Part shown: positions 1 to 7,707 of the stretch, piece after piece
Position numbering within the stretch: position 1 is the stretch's first letter
How the letters are laid out: every line of letters begins with the position of its first letter
Assembly (NCBI GenBank): GCA_964511555.1
Contig: CAZEFR010000027.1
Coordinates: 1-30,948, forward strand
Length of the DNA: 30,948 nt
Direction: 5' to 3'
Source: CAIZGX01 sp964511555
Lineage (GTDB): Bacteria; Bacteroidota; Bacteroidia; Flavobacteriales_D; Sanyastnellaceae
The notes under the pieces: generated by a model
Told to the model about the DNA's origin: nothing
Seen by the model: the letters and a program-made list of their open reading frames with translations, nothing else
The model's database searches: none
Translations under genes and position numbers: made by a program

Positions 1-70
1 TTCACCGAAGGTTTGATCACGCAGTGATTGATCTGAAAGATTGATTCGAAGAATTAATTGCCTTGGCGAT

Positions 71-595
71 TTAAGCGTAATGCGTCATCATTTCAATGCG
101 AAGAGAACGCAAAGCATTCTCAATAGCCGGATTGCCCACTGCCGCCTCCATTTCCATAACGAAATTACTCAGGTACATGCCGTTGTCGTTTGGATTGACC
201 TTCGAATAAGACACTTTAAATAATTCAAGAATGTCGCTCTTGGCTTGCTGAATATTTGCCCAAGTGTGCTCGCTAACATACATCTGCAAAGAAACATTGT
301 GGTCGAACTCTTCGCGAATTGTTCGAATCATTTCCAACTGCAACAAGGTGCAGGTCATACCCGGACGGTTACTGCGCAAAACGACGCTGCTCGGACGTGA
401 TCTTTCCAACATTACAATCAATCGCTCGTAGGCTGAAAGTCGCAAGGAAGCAAGCGCACTTGCATTTGATTTACGCAATCCCAACTGCCAACGTTGTTCA
501 TTGTGACGGTGTTGTTTTTCCATTAGGAAGAAAATAATTGTCCCAGCAATGACCAAACTTATTGCTACCAATAGAAATGTAAGAGATGCGTTCAT
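71..595 (-). CDS. Small membrane-anchored protein, DUF7935-like
   Basis: A 174-residue protein of unknown function. Residues 6-24 or so form one hydrophobic segment (LTFLLVAISLVIAGTIIFF), followed by a charged stretch and a soluble, probably helical domain. The pattern YERL..LERs.P, then a Leu/Gln-rich stretch, then IREEFdHNvSLQMYVSehtW..i..AK resembles the Bacteroidota family DUF7935; I make that link from memory of the pattern. The frame stays open upstream, but I chose the ATG at 595 because it puts the hydrophobic segment at the N terminus, as expected for a membrane anchor. It is divergent from the T9SS protein, with 52 bases between the two starts. The role is unknown; the topology suggests a cytoplasmic domain tethered to the inner membrane. 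Confidence 0.72.
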   Translation of the reverse strand: MNASLTFLLVAISLVIAGTIIFFLMEKQHRHNEQRWQLGLRKSNASALASLRLSAYERLIVMLERSRPSSVVLRSNRPGMTCTLLQLEMIRTIREEFDHNVSLQMYVSEHTWANIQQAKSDILELFKVSYSKVNPNDNGMYLSNFVMEMEAAVGNPAIENALRSLRIEMMTHYA

Positions 596-634
596 ATTGC
601 AAAGAAACTTCTTAATTGTTGTTGGTGCAAATGG

Positions 635-642
635 TATATTTG
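635..642 (+). promoter_or_regulatory. Candidate -7 box for the T9SS repeat protein
   Basis: TATATTTG fits the Bacteroidota -7 consensus TAnnTTTG, with a TTG at 616-618 in about the -33 place (16-base gap). The box ends only 5 bases before the ATG at 648, so the transcript would be leaderless or nearly so, which lowers confidence. Confidence 0.3.
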
Positions 643-647
643 AATGT

Positions 648-2873
648 ATGAAAAAATCTATTCTTCTGCTTTTGTGCATTGCGTCCCTAAATGTATTTGG
701 ACAACCCCTAAGGCGCTCCTATACTACGCCTGTGAGTGCAGACGGATTTTATCTTCAGAATCCTTGGGCAGGCGGATTGAATTCTTGCCAGGTTTCAAGA
801 ATTGATGCCAACGGTGATGGAAACAAGGATATTTTTATTTTCGACCGGATTGGTTCGCGCATTTCGATTTTCATTAATATGGGCGATGTTCAAGGCGATA
901 CCTATTACAGATATACGCGGGAATACAATGCGGCTTTTCCAACAGGATTAACGAATTGGGTGCTCCTTCGCGATTACAACTGTGATGGGAAGGAAGATAT
1001 TTTCGCGAATTATTATAGCGGTATTAAATTGTGGAAGAATACTTCTTCGAATGGAATCTTATCCTTTGAGCCAGTAAATAATGGAGCAACTATAGAGTCG
1101 GAGTATAATTTTGGAAGTCCATTTTCGGCGCCCATATACACAGTTAGTTTGGACGTTCCTTCTATCGATGACTACGATGGTGATGGCGACTTAGATATCT
1201 TCACCTACACGGAACAGTCTACGACCATTTACTTCTTTAAGTCTATGCAAGCAGAGACAGGTAATTGCGAAAGCACGAACTACATCTGCGGCAATAGATG
1301 TTACGGTATGTTTGGAGAAAGCCCGGAAAGTTTTGCAATTATAGAAGGAGAAGATTTCGATTGTGGATTCAATGTGACAGACCCGCGTTCAAGTGATCGC
1401 CTTCACACCGGCAGTTCTATTTGTTCAATAGATTTAGACAATAACGGGATAAAGGATTTTGTGATTGGGGATGTTTCTGAAAATAATTTGGGAGCCATCT
1501 ATTTTGAGAATGCAGTGAACGGTTTGGACAGTGCGACCGTTGTTCAATTCGATTTTCCTGCGCAAGTTGGAAATTCTCTCCCTGTTAATTTACCGCTGTT
1601 TCCTGCGGCATACTATGAAGATGTCAACAACAACGCTGTGCCTGACCTCCTTGTTTCCCCCAACGCATACGGAACAGCAGAGGATGTTAATGGTCTTTGG
1701 TTTTATGAAAATGTAGGTGGTGAGAGCACTCCAAATTTTCAGTTTGTGCAAGACGATTTTCTTCAACACGACATGATTGAGTTGGGTACAGGTGCCTATC
1801 CAGTTTTAGAAGATGTGAATGGAGACGGATTGAAAGATTTACTTATCACCAATCGCAAATCGTTTGATCCCAGTTCTCCGAGTAACAACCACACTTCTAG
1901 GATCTTTTGCTACTACAACAATGGCACGCCGACCGTTCCCTCATTCGATTTGAATTCGAACAACTGGCTTCCGCTAGCAACAGACACTCTTGATAGTAAG
2001 TACATCACTTTCGGAGATGACGACGGAGACGGAGACAGAGATTTATTAGTTGGAGTTCAAAATGGGTATTTGGTTCGTTTTGAGAATTCGGCTTCAACAG
2101 CCAATGGATATGTGTTTTCAGACAACGGTGAACTGCTGAAAGACAACAATGGTTTAACCATTGATGTAGGTCAGTTTGCAACGCCTCAATGGGTAGATTT
2201 GAACGACGATGGGCTACTTGATTTAGCAGTTGGAGAGCGGAACGGTAATGTGAATTTTTACTCGAATAATGGAACCTCAACTTCGGCCTCATATGTGTTT
2301 CAAGAAGATACATTGGGAGGAATGGTGGCGACAAACATTCTGGGGATCTTTGGATTCAGTGTGCCACATTTTTTCAAGAATGAAGTGAACGAATGGGAAG
2401 TTTTGTTGGGAACGGAAACCGGACAGGTGAATCATTTCTCGAATGTATCTGGAAATCTTTTGGGCGATTTCACTTTGGACACAACCGACTTCCAAGGAAT
2501 TAATGAAGGAGAGCGATGCGCGGTATGGTTTGAAGATATTACAGCCGATGGAAAGCGCGATTTGTTCATTGGACAAATAGGAGGTGGGCTTGGTTTTTAT
2601 TCGAGCGACACAATTATTTCAGTGAACGAAACACGCTACGACGATGTTCAGATTTATCCAAATCCCGCGAGCACTCAGCTGACCGTAGATGCCGGTTCCA
2701 ATTGGAACACTGTGTCTACTCTAGAGCTGTATGATTTAAGTGGAAGAAAGGTTTGGTCTGAGCGCGTGAATGCGAGAACCACCCTTGTGAATCTTTCTAA
2801 TTTCTCCGAAGGCATTTACATTCTGAAATTGAACGGAACTGCCGTTCGGAAGAAGATTGTAATTAGAAACTAA
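648..2873 (+). CDS. Secreted FG-GAP/VCBS-like repeat protein with T9SS sorting domain
   Basis: A 741-residue exported protein. Residues 1-18 are a signal peptide (MKKS, a Leu-rich core, then NVFG before Gln). The body holds nine calcium-loop-like motifs of the DxDxDGxxDl kind, the first four at residues 53-61, 109-117, 175-183 and 262-270 (for example DYDGDGDLD), typical of FG-GAP/VCBS beta-propeller repeats. Residues 667-741 are a type A T9SS C-terminal domain: it starts IYPNPAS, continues LYDLSGRKVW, and ends GIYILKL...KKIVIRN. The protein should cross the outer membrane by the Por/Gld secretion system and be attached to the surface or released. I chose the ATG at 648, not the longer frame, because it places the signal peptide first. 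Its 3' end overlaps the convergent PIN gene by 11 bases. The ligand is unknown; adhesion or polymer binding is possible. Confidence 0.9.
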   Translation: MKKSILLLLCIASLNVFGQPLRRSYTTPVSADGFYLQNPWAGGLNSCQVSRIDANGDGNKDIFIFDRIGSRISIFINMGDVQGDTYYRYTREYNAAFPTGLTNWVLLRDYNCDGKEDIFANYYSGIKLWKNTSSNGILSFEPVNNGATIESEYNFGSPFSAPIYTVSLDVPSIDDYDGDGDLDIFTYTEQSTTIYFFKSMQAETGNCESTNYICGNRCYGMFGESPESFAIIEGEDFDCGFNVTDPRSSDRLHTGSSICSIDLDNNGIKDFVIGDVSENNLGAIYFENAVNGLDSATVVQFDFPAQVGNSLPVNLPLFPAAYYEDVNNNAVPDLLVSPNAYGTAEDVNGLWFYENVGGESTPNFQFVQDDFLQHDMIELGTGAYPVLEDVNGDGLKDLLITNRKSFDPSSPSNNHTSRIFCYYNNGTPTVPSFDLNSNNWLPLATDTLDSKYITFGDDDGDGDRDLLVGVQNGYLVRFENSASTANGYVFSDNGELLKDNNGLTIDVGQFATPQWVDLNDDGLLDLAVGERNGNVNFYSNNGTSTSASYVFQEDTLGGMVATNILGIFGFSVPHFFKNEVNEWEVLLGTETGQVNHFSNVSGNLLGDFTLDTTDFQGINEGERCAVWFEDITADGKRDLFIGQIGGGLGFYSSDTIISVNETRYDDVQIYPNPASTQLTVDAGSNWNTVSTLELYDLSGRKVWSERVNARTTLVNLSNFSEGIYILKLNGTAVRKKIVIRN

Positions 2874-3282
2874 ATCGATCGTTAAATTGTTCGGCAGTAC
2901 AAATGTGTAAAGGACAATCTTTGAAGTCCTTTTTATTACGTGTAATTACGTGAGTAATTTTTCGATTCGAAAGGGCACAATGAATTTGAACGGCATCCTC
3001 GTAATCATCCGTTAGACTGTTAATTCCGGCTAACAGCATGCTTTTGTTTATTTCAATTACTTGAACATCCTGTATTAATTTAAGAACTATTTCTTTAACT
3101 ACTTTGGGCGGGTTGACTTTGTTTAGGTAGTATGCTACACTAAGAATTGTATTTGAGGAAGTATAGGTAGTAATCAGTTTTTTCTCTTGAAGTGTAAACA
3201 AATCAAGCGAGTGGTTTTTATAGGGCATTCTATGAAAGAGCATGTCCATTAAAATATTCGTGTCTATAAATACGTGCTTCAT
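2863..3282 (-). CDS. PIN-domain toxin, VapC-like ribonuclease
   Basis: A 139-residue single-domain protein. The N terminus MKHVFIDTNILMDML is the classic first PIN strand, with Asp7 as a metal ligand. Further acidic residues lie in DDYEDAVQ near the middle, and VITRNKKDF near the C terminus is the conserved last core segment. PIN toxins are Mg2+/Mn2+-dependent endoribonucleases that cut tRNA or rRNA and are held inactive by their antitoxin. Its ATG overlaps the stop of the upstream antitoxin gene (ATGA, 3279-3282), which fits translational coupling. The gene runs 11 bases into the end of the convergent T9SS gene, suggesting the pair was inserted or the ends eroded. The RNA target cannot be deduced. 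Confidence 0.85.
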   Translation of the reverse strand: MKHVFIDTNILMDMLFHRMPYKNHSLDLFTLQEKKLITTYTSSNTILSVAYYLNKVNPPKVVKEIVLKLIQDVQVIEINKSMLLAGINSLTDDYEDAVQIHCALSNRKITHVITRNKKDFKDCPLHICTAEQFNDRFSF

Positions 3283-3539
3283 GCGTGTTTTTTTGCAACG
3301 TGTTCAAACATTATTTGTTTGTGCGATTTGCCTTTAAACTCTTTCGAATTTTTATCGAGTATGCCAACAAGATAGGCCATCGGATGATCCTTGTACTTGT
3401 CAGGGTCTTCGTTCTTGCACAGAATTCTTTCCAGCTGTTCGCTGACCAATTGCGACAGACTTTGTTGCGTTTCTTTTGCGTAGACTTTCGCTTCTTCGAT
3501 AAGTTTCTTGTCCATGATTAAAGTTAATTTAGTCTGCAT
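3279..3539 (-). CDS. Antitoxin, DUF6364 / ribbon-helix-helix type
   Basis: An 86-residue partner of the PIN toxin. The N-terminal part (MQTKLTLIMDKKLIEEAKVYAKE, then TQQSLSQLVSEQLE) has the beta-strand, helix, helix pattern of ribbon-helix-helix DNA-binding antitoxins and matches the DUF6364 group. The rest is a charged, probably disordered tail that would wrap the toxin. An upstream in-frame start exists, but the ATG at 3539 matches the family start and lies just downstream of a good promoter; the longer form would begin inside that promoter. It is first in the operon, before the toxin, as is usual. The inverted repeat around its promoter and start codon suggests autoregulation. Confidence 0.82.
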   Translation of the reverse strand: MQTKLTLIMDKKLIEEAKVYAKETQQSLSQLVSEQLERILCKNEDPDKYKDHPMAYLVGILDKNSKEFKGKSHKQIMFEHVAKKHA

Positions 3540-3585
3540 ACGTGTGTTTTTTACAAATGTACGTATGGTGTTTTTCCGCAACAAA
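3537..3585 (-). promoter_or_regulatory. Toxin-antitoxin promoter with bracketing inverted repeat
   Basis: Read on the minus strand, TTTG (3582-3585) and TACATTTG (3554-3561) form an exact -33/-7 pair with a 20-base spacer. Seven-base inverted arms CATACGT (3537-3543) and ACGTATG (3561-3567) flank the -7 box and the expected start region; the first arm includes the ATG. This arrangement fits repression by the ribbon-helix-helix antitoxin. Confidence 0.6.
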
Positions 3586-3640
3586 TTTCTAAAGGAATTT
3601 CTCGAATCCTTATGCCAAAATCGTATAAGTTATATGCAGT

Positions 3641-4435
3641 TTATTCGGAAAGAAGATTCCAAATCTTATAGCTCTCTTCTGCTTGAATTTCAAGCATACT
3701 GAGGCCATTGCAATAGCGTGCGCCGCGCGAGATGCCTTCTTGAAGAAAGGCAGTTCTTTCAGGATTGTAGATTAAGTCGTACAACACATGCTGATCTGTA
3801 AGACACGAATAATCCAAGTTTGGTTTTTCTTCGTTGTTCGGGAACTGTCCAACAGGCGTCGTGTTCACAATGAGCTTACACTTCTCGAGTAATAAGGGTG
3901 TTAATTGCTCGTAAGAACAGGTTTGATCGTTTTGCGGATTTCGACTTACAAAAAAGTAACGGATACCCAATTCCTTCAACACATAAGCTACCGCTAACGA
4001 TGCTCCTCCAGTGCCGAGTATAAGCGCGGTTTCCACTCTGTTTTCAATAAGTGGAAGTAACGTTCGTTTGAAGCCAATGTAATCGGTGTTGTGACCAATC
4101 CAACGGTTGTTCTCTATACGCACACAATTCACAGCGCCAATGGCTTTCGCTGCTGGCGAAAGCTCGTCGAGGTACTCAATAATTTCTTGTTTGTATGGAA
4201 TGGTAACGTTGAAACCTGTTAATCCACTAAATTCCGAAAGGTCACGAATGTTGTCGATTGAATCGAGTTCAATATTTATGTATGACTCTCCTTGCGAAGC
4301 ACCTTCTGAAAGACCTTTCGAAGAATCTATTTTTTGGGAAAGGTCCTTCGGAAGGTGCTTAGCAAATTTTTTCTCAAAATAATTCTTCGAAAAAGAATGC
4401 ATTAGCGACTTGCCGAGAAGCCCATACGTTCTCAT
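3641..4435 (-). CDS. aroE: Shikimate dehydrogenase with an internal palindromic insertion
   Basis: A 264-residue enzyme that reduces 3-dehydroshikimate to shikimate with NADPH in aromatic amino acid synthesis. Visible motifs: the substrate-binding HSFSK near residue 13, FNVTIPYK with the catalytic Lys at residue 82, GHNTDYIGF with the catalytic Asp, the nucleotide loop GTGGAS, SRNPQ, NTTPVG and the C-terminal NGLSMLEIQAEESYKIW. The spacing between HS and NVTIPYK is about 61 residues against about 44 in E. coli AroE. The extra residues, roughly 24-48, are Lys/Ser/Gly-rich and encoded by a long inverted repeat. The frame is intact, so the enzyme may well be active. Its ATG overlaps the dedA stop by 4 bases; it is last in the comA-rhodanese-dedA-aroE operon. 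Confidence 0.93.
   Translation of the reverse strand: MRTYGLLGKSLMHSFSKNYFEKKFAKHLPKDLSQKIDSSKGLSEGASQGESYINIELDSIDNIRDLSEFSGLTGFNVTIPYKQEIIEYLDELSPAAKAIGAVNCVRIENNRWIGHNTDYIGFKRTLLPLIENRVETALILGTGGASLAVAYVLKELGIRYFFVSRNPQNDQTCSYEQLTPLLLEKCKLIVNTTPVGQFPNNEEKPNLDYSCLTDQHVLYDLIYNPERTAFLQEGISRGARYCNGLSMLEIQAEESYKIWNLLSE
4292..4365. repeat. Imperfect inverted repeat inserted in aroE
   Basis: Arms 4292-4319 and 4338-4365 are complementary over 28 bases with three mismatches, separated by 18 bases. The core of the left arm is GCACCTTC-T-GAA-A-GACCTTTC and the right arm reads back as GCACCTTC-C-GAA-G-GACCTTTC. The element covers aroE codons 24-48, exactly the stretch that makes this AroE longer than usual, and it keeps the frame. 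This resembles in-frame palindromic elements such as those of Rickettsia; a related-looking sequence lies at 19488-19528. Confidence 0.75.
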
Positions 4436-5088
4436 GCCTTCGAGCCGAATTTGCTTTTCAGGTAAGCAAAAACCATTGGAGCAAGAGAGATCAAGATGAT
4501 CAGAATAACAACTGCTTCAAAGTGCTTCTGAACGAATTCAATTTGTCCGAGGAAGTAACCGGCAAGCGTCATACTTACAATCCAAAGCGCGCCACCGAAG
4601 ATATCGTAAGGAAGGAATTTTTTTCTGTAGTCCATCTTTCCAATTCCAGCAACAAACGGAGTAATGGTGCGAACGATAGGAACGAAGCGAGCCATGATTA
4701 TGGCTTTCGTTCCGTGCTTCGTGAAGAACTCTTCCGTCTTGCTTAAATGCTTTTGTGCAATCAATGGTTTGCCTCTGAATTTCATGGCAACGATTTTCGA
4801 TCCGAAAAATCTTCCAATAAAGTAGTTACATTGATCTCCGATAATTGCTGCAACTATGAGCAATACAATAAGCATTGTAAGGCTTAGGTTGTTCTGTCCC
4901 GCGCACAAGGCACCTGCTGCGAATAACAAGGAATCTCCGGGAAGAAATGGCATGATTACCAAACCTGTTTCAACAAAGATGATCAGGAATAAGATGGCAT
5001 AAAACCAAACGCCGTATTCATTCAACAATAAAGGAAGCTCTTCATTCAAATGCAGAGCGAAGTGCAAAAAAGATTGTAATGTTTCCAT
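4432..5088 (-). CDS. DedA family inner-membrane protein
   Basis: A 218-residue polytopic membrane protein of the DedA/SNARE-associated family, members of which act in envelope homeostasis and as polyprenyl-phosphate or phospholipid translocases. Family marks are the re-entrant segment PFLPGDSLLFAAGAL (about residues 47-61) and the second half ARFVPIVRTITPFVAGIGKMDY, with the conserved Arg residues, followed by two C-terminal hydrophobic stretches. The start at 5088 is one base after the rhodanese stop, and the end overlaps the aroE start by 4 bases, so these genes are almost certainly co-transcribed. The exact lipid substrate is not visible. Length is normal for the family. Confidence 0.9.
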   Translation of the reverse strand: METLQSFLHFALHLNEELPLLLNEYGVWFYAILFLIIFVETGLVIMPFLPGDSLLFAAGALCAGQNNLSLTMLIVLLIVAAIIGDQCNYFIGRFFGSKIVAMKFRGKPLIAQKHLSKTEEFFTKHGTKAIIMARFVPIVRTITPFVAGIGKMDYRKKFLPYDIFGGALWIVSMTLAGYFLGQIEFVQKHFEAVVILIILISLAPMVFAYLKSKFGSKA

Positions 5089-5089
5089 T

Positions 5090-5410
5090 TTAAATTGAAC
5101 ACTTTATTTCAGGAGCGCATTGCTCTGCATATCCCATAACGCCTCCGGAAAGACTGTAAATGTTGTCTCCAGGGAATTTCTTTTCAATTAGATATACCAA
5201 AGCATCTGATCTTTTTCCACTGTTGCAATGGAAGACAATTGGATTTTCTTTTGGAAGGGAAGGGTACTTTTCAATCACGTGTTCCATTGGAATGTGCATT
5301 CCATCTAATGTGCAAATAGCTACTTCATATTCTTCACGAATGTCTACCAACAAATGTGGTTTGTTTTCGTTTTTCCAATTAAGTAATTCTGTAGGCTGCA
5401 AGTGTTGCAT
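5090..5410 (-). CDS. Single-domain rhodanese-like sulfurtransferase
   Basis: A 106-residue protein made of one rhodanese domain, with no signal peptide, so cytoplasmic. Marks are the N-terminal LLVDIREEYEVA (CH2A-like), the active-site loop FHCNSGKRS with Cys as the persulfide carrier, and the C-terminal YSLSGGVMGYAEQ. Such GlpE/PspE-like proteins move sulfane sulfur, for example from thiosulfate to cyanide or thiols, releasing sulfite. It starts one base after the comA stop and ends one base before dedA. The position directly behind a phosphosulfolactate synthase, which uses sulfite, is suggestive, but a link between them is inference. Confidence 0.88.
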   Translation of the reverse strand: MQHLQPTELLNWKNENKPHLLVDIREEYEVAICTLDGMHIPMEHVIEKYPSLPKENPIVFHCNSGKRSDALVYLIEKKFPGDNIYSLSGGVMGYAEQCAPEIKCSI

Positions 5411-5411
5411 A

Positions 5412-6197
5412 TTATCCTTTCATTTTAGATACAATTTCTTCGGGAAGGTAATCGAAGAACGTATCACCGCGTAATCCCATGCGCAAGCATTCCAATGGAA
5501 TGGTTTCATTTTCTGCAATGTTTCCAAGGTTTACGTTTGCTCCGCAATGTTTGATGAAATAAACCTGCTGCGCTTTCTTAGGTGCTTCCCAAATAATATC
5601 GTTTCCGTTGATTTTAGCGAGGATTTTATTGATAAGCATCACGTGTGCTTGTCCGCTTGGACGATAAATGCCTACGTTTCCACTTTCACGTGCTTCAGCA
5701 ATAACTTTCCATGAACCCGCATCCAATTCAGCCTGCATCATTTTAATCCATTTAGCTGGACTGATTAAAATGCCTTCTTCCTTCGATCCAACTTCAGAAA
5801 GGACTTTGTAGTCTTTTGCGAACTCTGTGATCAGTTGACATTTCTTTTTGTGATCCAATGCCATGCTTCCGTCAGAAACTTCAACCATTTCTATTCCGAG
5901 GCTGTCAACGTATTTGCGGTACTTGTCAAGTTCTCCGCGCACATAGCACGCTTCGAAAAGGGTTCCACCAAGATAGACTTTGATTTTTGCATCGTGGTAC
6001 AACTTCACTTTTTCTTTCACTTGGGTTGAAAACACAGAGGTTCCAAATCCAAGTTTCACCATATCGATATATTCAGAGCTGCTCGAGATCATTTCTTCAG
6101 CTTGACGAAGAGAGATTCCTTTGTCCATAACCATCGTAAGTCCGAACTGACGTTCTTTCTTTTCGCGGCTTGGCATGTGGCTAAGTTGAATGTTCAT
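5412..6197 (-). CDS. comA: Phosphosulfolactate synthase (ComA family)
   Basis: A 261-residue protein matching ComA, which adds sulfite to phosphoenolpyruvate to give (2R)-phospho-3-sulfolactate. Visible family blocks are GLTMVMDKG, a TIM-barrel strand YIDMVKLGFGTS, KVYLGGTLFE, a strand with MVEVSDGSM, VLSEVGSKE, KVIAEARESGNVGIY, IWEAPKKAQQVYFIKHCGANVNLGNI and LRMGLRGDT. In archaea the product leads to coenzyme M; in bacteria it can lead to sulfolactate, sulfopyruvate, cysteate or sulfonolipids. No ComB, ComC or later-step gene is seen here. It is first in a four-gene operon with rhodanese, dedA and aroE. The ATG at 6197 has only 48 bases to the TPR stop, so a promoter there or read-through from the TPR gene is possible. 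Confidence 0.88.
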   Translation of the reverse strand: MNIQLSHMPSREKKERQFGLTMVMDKGISLRQAEEMISSSSEYIDMVKLGFGTSVFSTQVKEKVKLYHDAKIKVYLGGTLFEACYVRGELDKYRKYVDSLGIEMVEVSDGSMALDHKKKCQLITEFAKDYKVLSEVGSKEEGILISPAKWIKMMQAELDAGSWKVIAEARESGNVGIYRPSGQAHVMLINKILAKINGNDIIWEAPKKAQQVYFIKHCGANVNLGNIAENETIPLECLRMGLRGDTFFDYLPEEIVSKMKG

Positions 6198-6245
6198 AGT
6201 TGCTAATTTTTTGCGAATATCGGCTAAATATGCTTAGTGTGAAAA

Positions 6246-7652
6246 TTACACTAACCCTAAGTCGCTTTTGAGTTGAATGTAAAAAGGTAGTTGAAGAATC
6301 TTGGGGTAGTATTCCTCCAATTCCGAAAGTTGAGATTTGTCGTTTTGCATGAGGTAATGCAAAAGCTCCTCTGCGGATTGCATTTTCCCTAATTCGATGA
6401 GGTAAACCGCTCTTCTGTAACCAATATCGGGGTTAGATAAATGGACAAGCGTAGCGTCTAGCATAGTTTCTAGCGCTTTTTCGTTGTTTCCATATTTGAA
6501 GAACGCGTCGGCAAGTGCCATCCATGTTTCTTCATTTTCAGGAAACTCTTTCACGAGTTTTTCACCGAGAGCAATGGCTTCGTCGAACTTGGTCATTTTA
6601 ACTAAAACTTCCATTTTGTAAATGGCGTAGTCAGGATTTTTAGATTCAAGCTCAATGGCTTTATCTAGAAATGGGATGGCCTCTGCTAGTTTTCCTTGTA
6701 GATCCATAACGACTCCTAATCCAAGGTAAGCATCTGCCCAATACTCATCGGTCTCAATGCTTTTGTGGTAATAGAAGAGGGCTTTGTCATAATCGTTTAA
6801 CTTTTCGAAGCATTCTCCAACGTGACAAAAGATTGGAGCTTGCGGAGGCTCGTATACATATGACTCTTCGAGGACCTCAAGTGCCTCGGCGTATTTTTCT
6901 AATTTGAAAAGCGCGTGTGCTTTGTTGTAATAAGCCGGAGCGAAGTCGCTTTGAATAGCTAAACAATAATCGTACGCTTCAATAGATTCCTCTGAACGAT
7001 CAAGCTTTTGAAAAGCGTTCCCCAGGTTGTACCAGGCCGCGAAACTGTAGGGGTGTTCGTCTATAAATTGTTGAAAGTAGGTGATGTTCACGGCGGGCAG
7101 ACCTGCGAGCTCGAAACAGTATGCTATCTCATAAAGAAGTGTTTCATTTTCAGGGCTTCTTGCTATTCCAATTTTTAGAGTAGAAATAGCTTTTTCATAC
7201 TGTTCAAGGTTTTCATATTCAAGCGCAATTTCGAGATAGATGTCGTCTATTTCTTCTTCAGCACAAATGGGCAAGGCACGCTTGTAATACTGAATGGCTT
7301 TGTTGTGCTCGCGCAATTGGCTGTAAACAGCAGCCATGGTAAGCAGCATTTCTTCGTTATTGGGTTCGAATTTTTCTAGAACCTTTAATCTTGAGAGTGC
7401 TTTCGAGAGTTGACCGATGCCCGAAAGCAATTGAACTTCTTTTATAATTAGAGCGGTGTTGTCAGGAAATAAGGAATAGGCATACTCCAGTGCTTTTATG
7501 GCTTTCTGATAACTGAGGTTGGCTTGATAAGCGTCTATGATTGCTTCGAACTGCTCTACATCGAAGTAATATGATTCGTTGTGCTGAATCATTTGTTCAA
7601 AACGGGAAATAAGGTCGCCGGTATTGTGGTAATCTGATGGGTCTTCGCTCAT
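6246..7652 (-). CDS. Tetratricopeptide-repeat protein
   Basis: A 468-residue soluble protein built almost wholly of TPR units. Typical repeats are A..YYNKAHALFKLEKYAEALEVLE, YDKALFYYHKSIETDEYWADAYLGLG and AEAIPFLDKAIELESKNPDYA; a dozen or so 34-residue units can be followed from about residue 40 to 430. There is no signal peptide or membrane segment, so it is probably a cytoplasmic scaffold. Long TPR proteins like this are common in Bacteroidota and their partners are mostly unknown. It stands between the long envelope operon upstream and the comA operon downstream, with a candidate promoter of its own. Confidence 0.9.
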   Translation of the reverse strand: MSEDPSDYHNTGDLISRFEQMIQHNESYYFDVEQFEAIIDAYQANLSYQKAIKALEYAYSLFPDNTALIIKEVQLLSGIGQLSKALSRLKVLEKFEPNNEEMLLTMAAVYSQLREHNKAIQYYKRALPICAEEEIDDIYLEIALEYENLEQYEKAISTLKIGIARSPENETLLYEIAYCFELAGLPAVNITYFQQFIDEHPYSFAAWYNLGNAFQKLDRSEESIEAYDYCLAIQSDFAPAYYNKAHALFKLEKYAEALEVLEESYVYEPPQAPIFCHVGECFEKLNDYDKALFYYHKSIETDEYWADAYLGLGVVMDLQGKLAEAIPFLDKAIELESKNPDYAIYKMEVLVKMTKFDEAIALGEKLVKEFPENEETWMALADAFFKYGNNEKALETMLDATLVHLSNPDIGYRRAVYLIELGKMQSAEELLHYLMQNDKSQLSELEEYYPKILQLPFYIQLKSDLGLV

Positions 7653-7675
7653 AGACTATTTTCAGTAGTTCACTT

Positions 7676-7683
7676 CAAAAATA
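7676..7683 (-). promoter_or_regulatory. Candidate -7 box for the TPR gene
   Basis: On the minus strand TATTTTTG fits TAnnTTTG and lies 23 bases before the TPR start codon. I see no good TTTG at the -33 distance, so this is tentative. Confidence 0.35.
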
Positions 7684-7707
7684 ACCAATAATTCGCGGGC
7701 TTTGCGA

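Noticed and set aside
3..44. Open frame of 13 codons on the plus strand reaching the left edge, ending TGA at 42-44
   Set aside because: It could be the tail of a gene outside the window, but it is too short to identify and a small hairpin (ATCAC-GCA-GTGAT) in the same place is as good an explanation.
2005..2334. 109-codon open frame on the minus strand inside the T9SS protein gene
   Set aside because: It is opposite a clear coding frame with repeat and sorting motifs; its sequence has no domain or signal.
3733..3752. Short inverted GCCTT...AAGGC in aroE
   Set aside because: Five-base arms in coding sequence for a conserved AroE segment; expected by chance and not related to the long palindrome.
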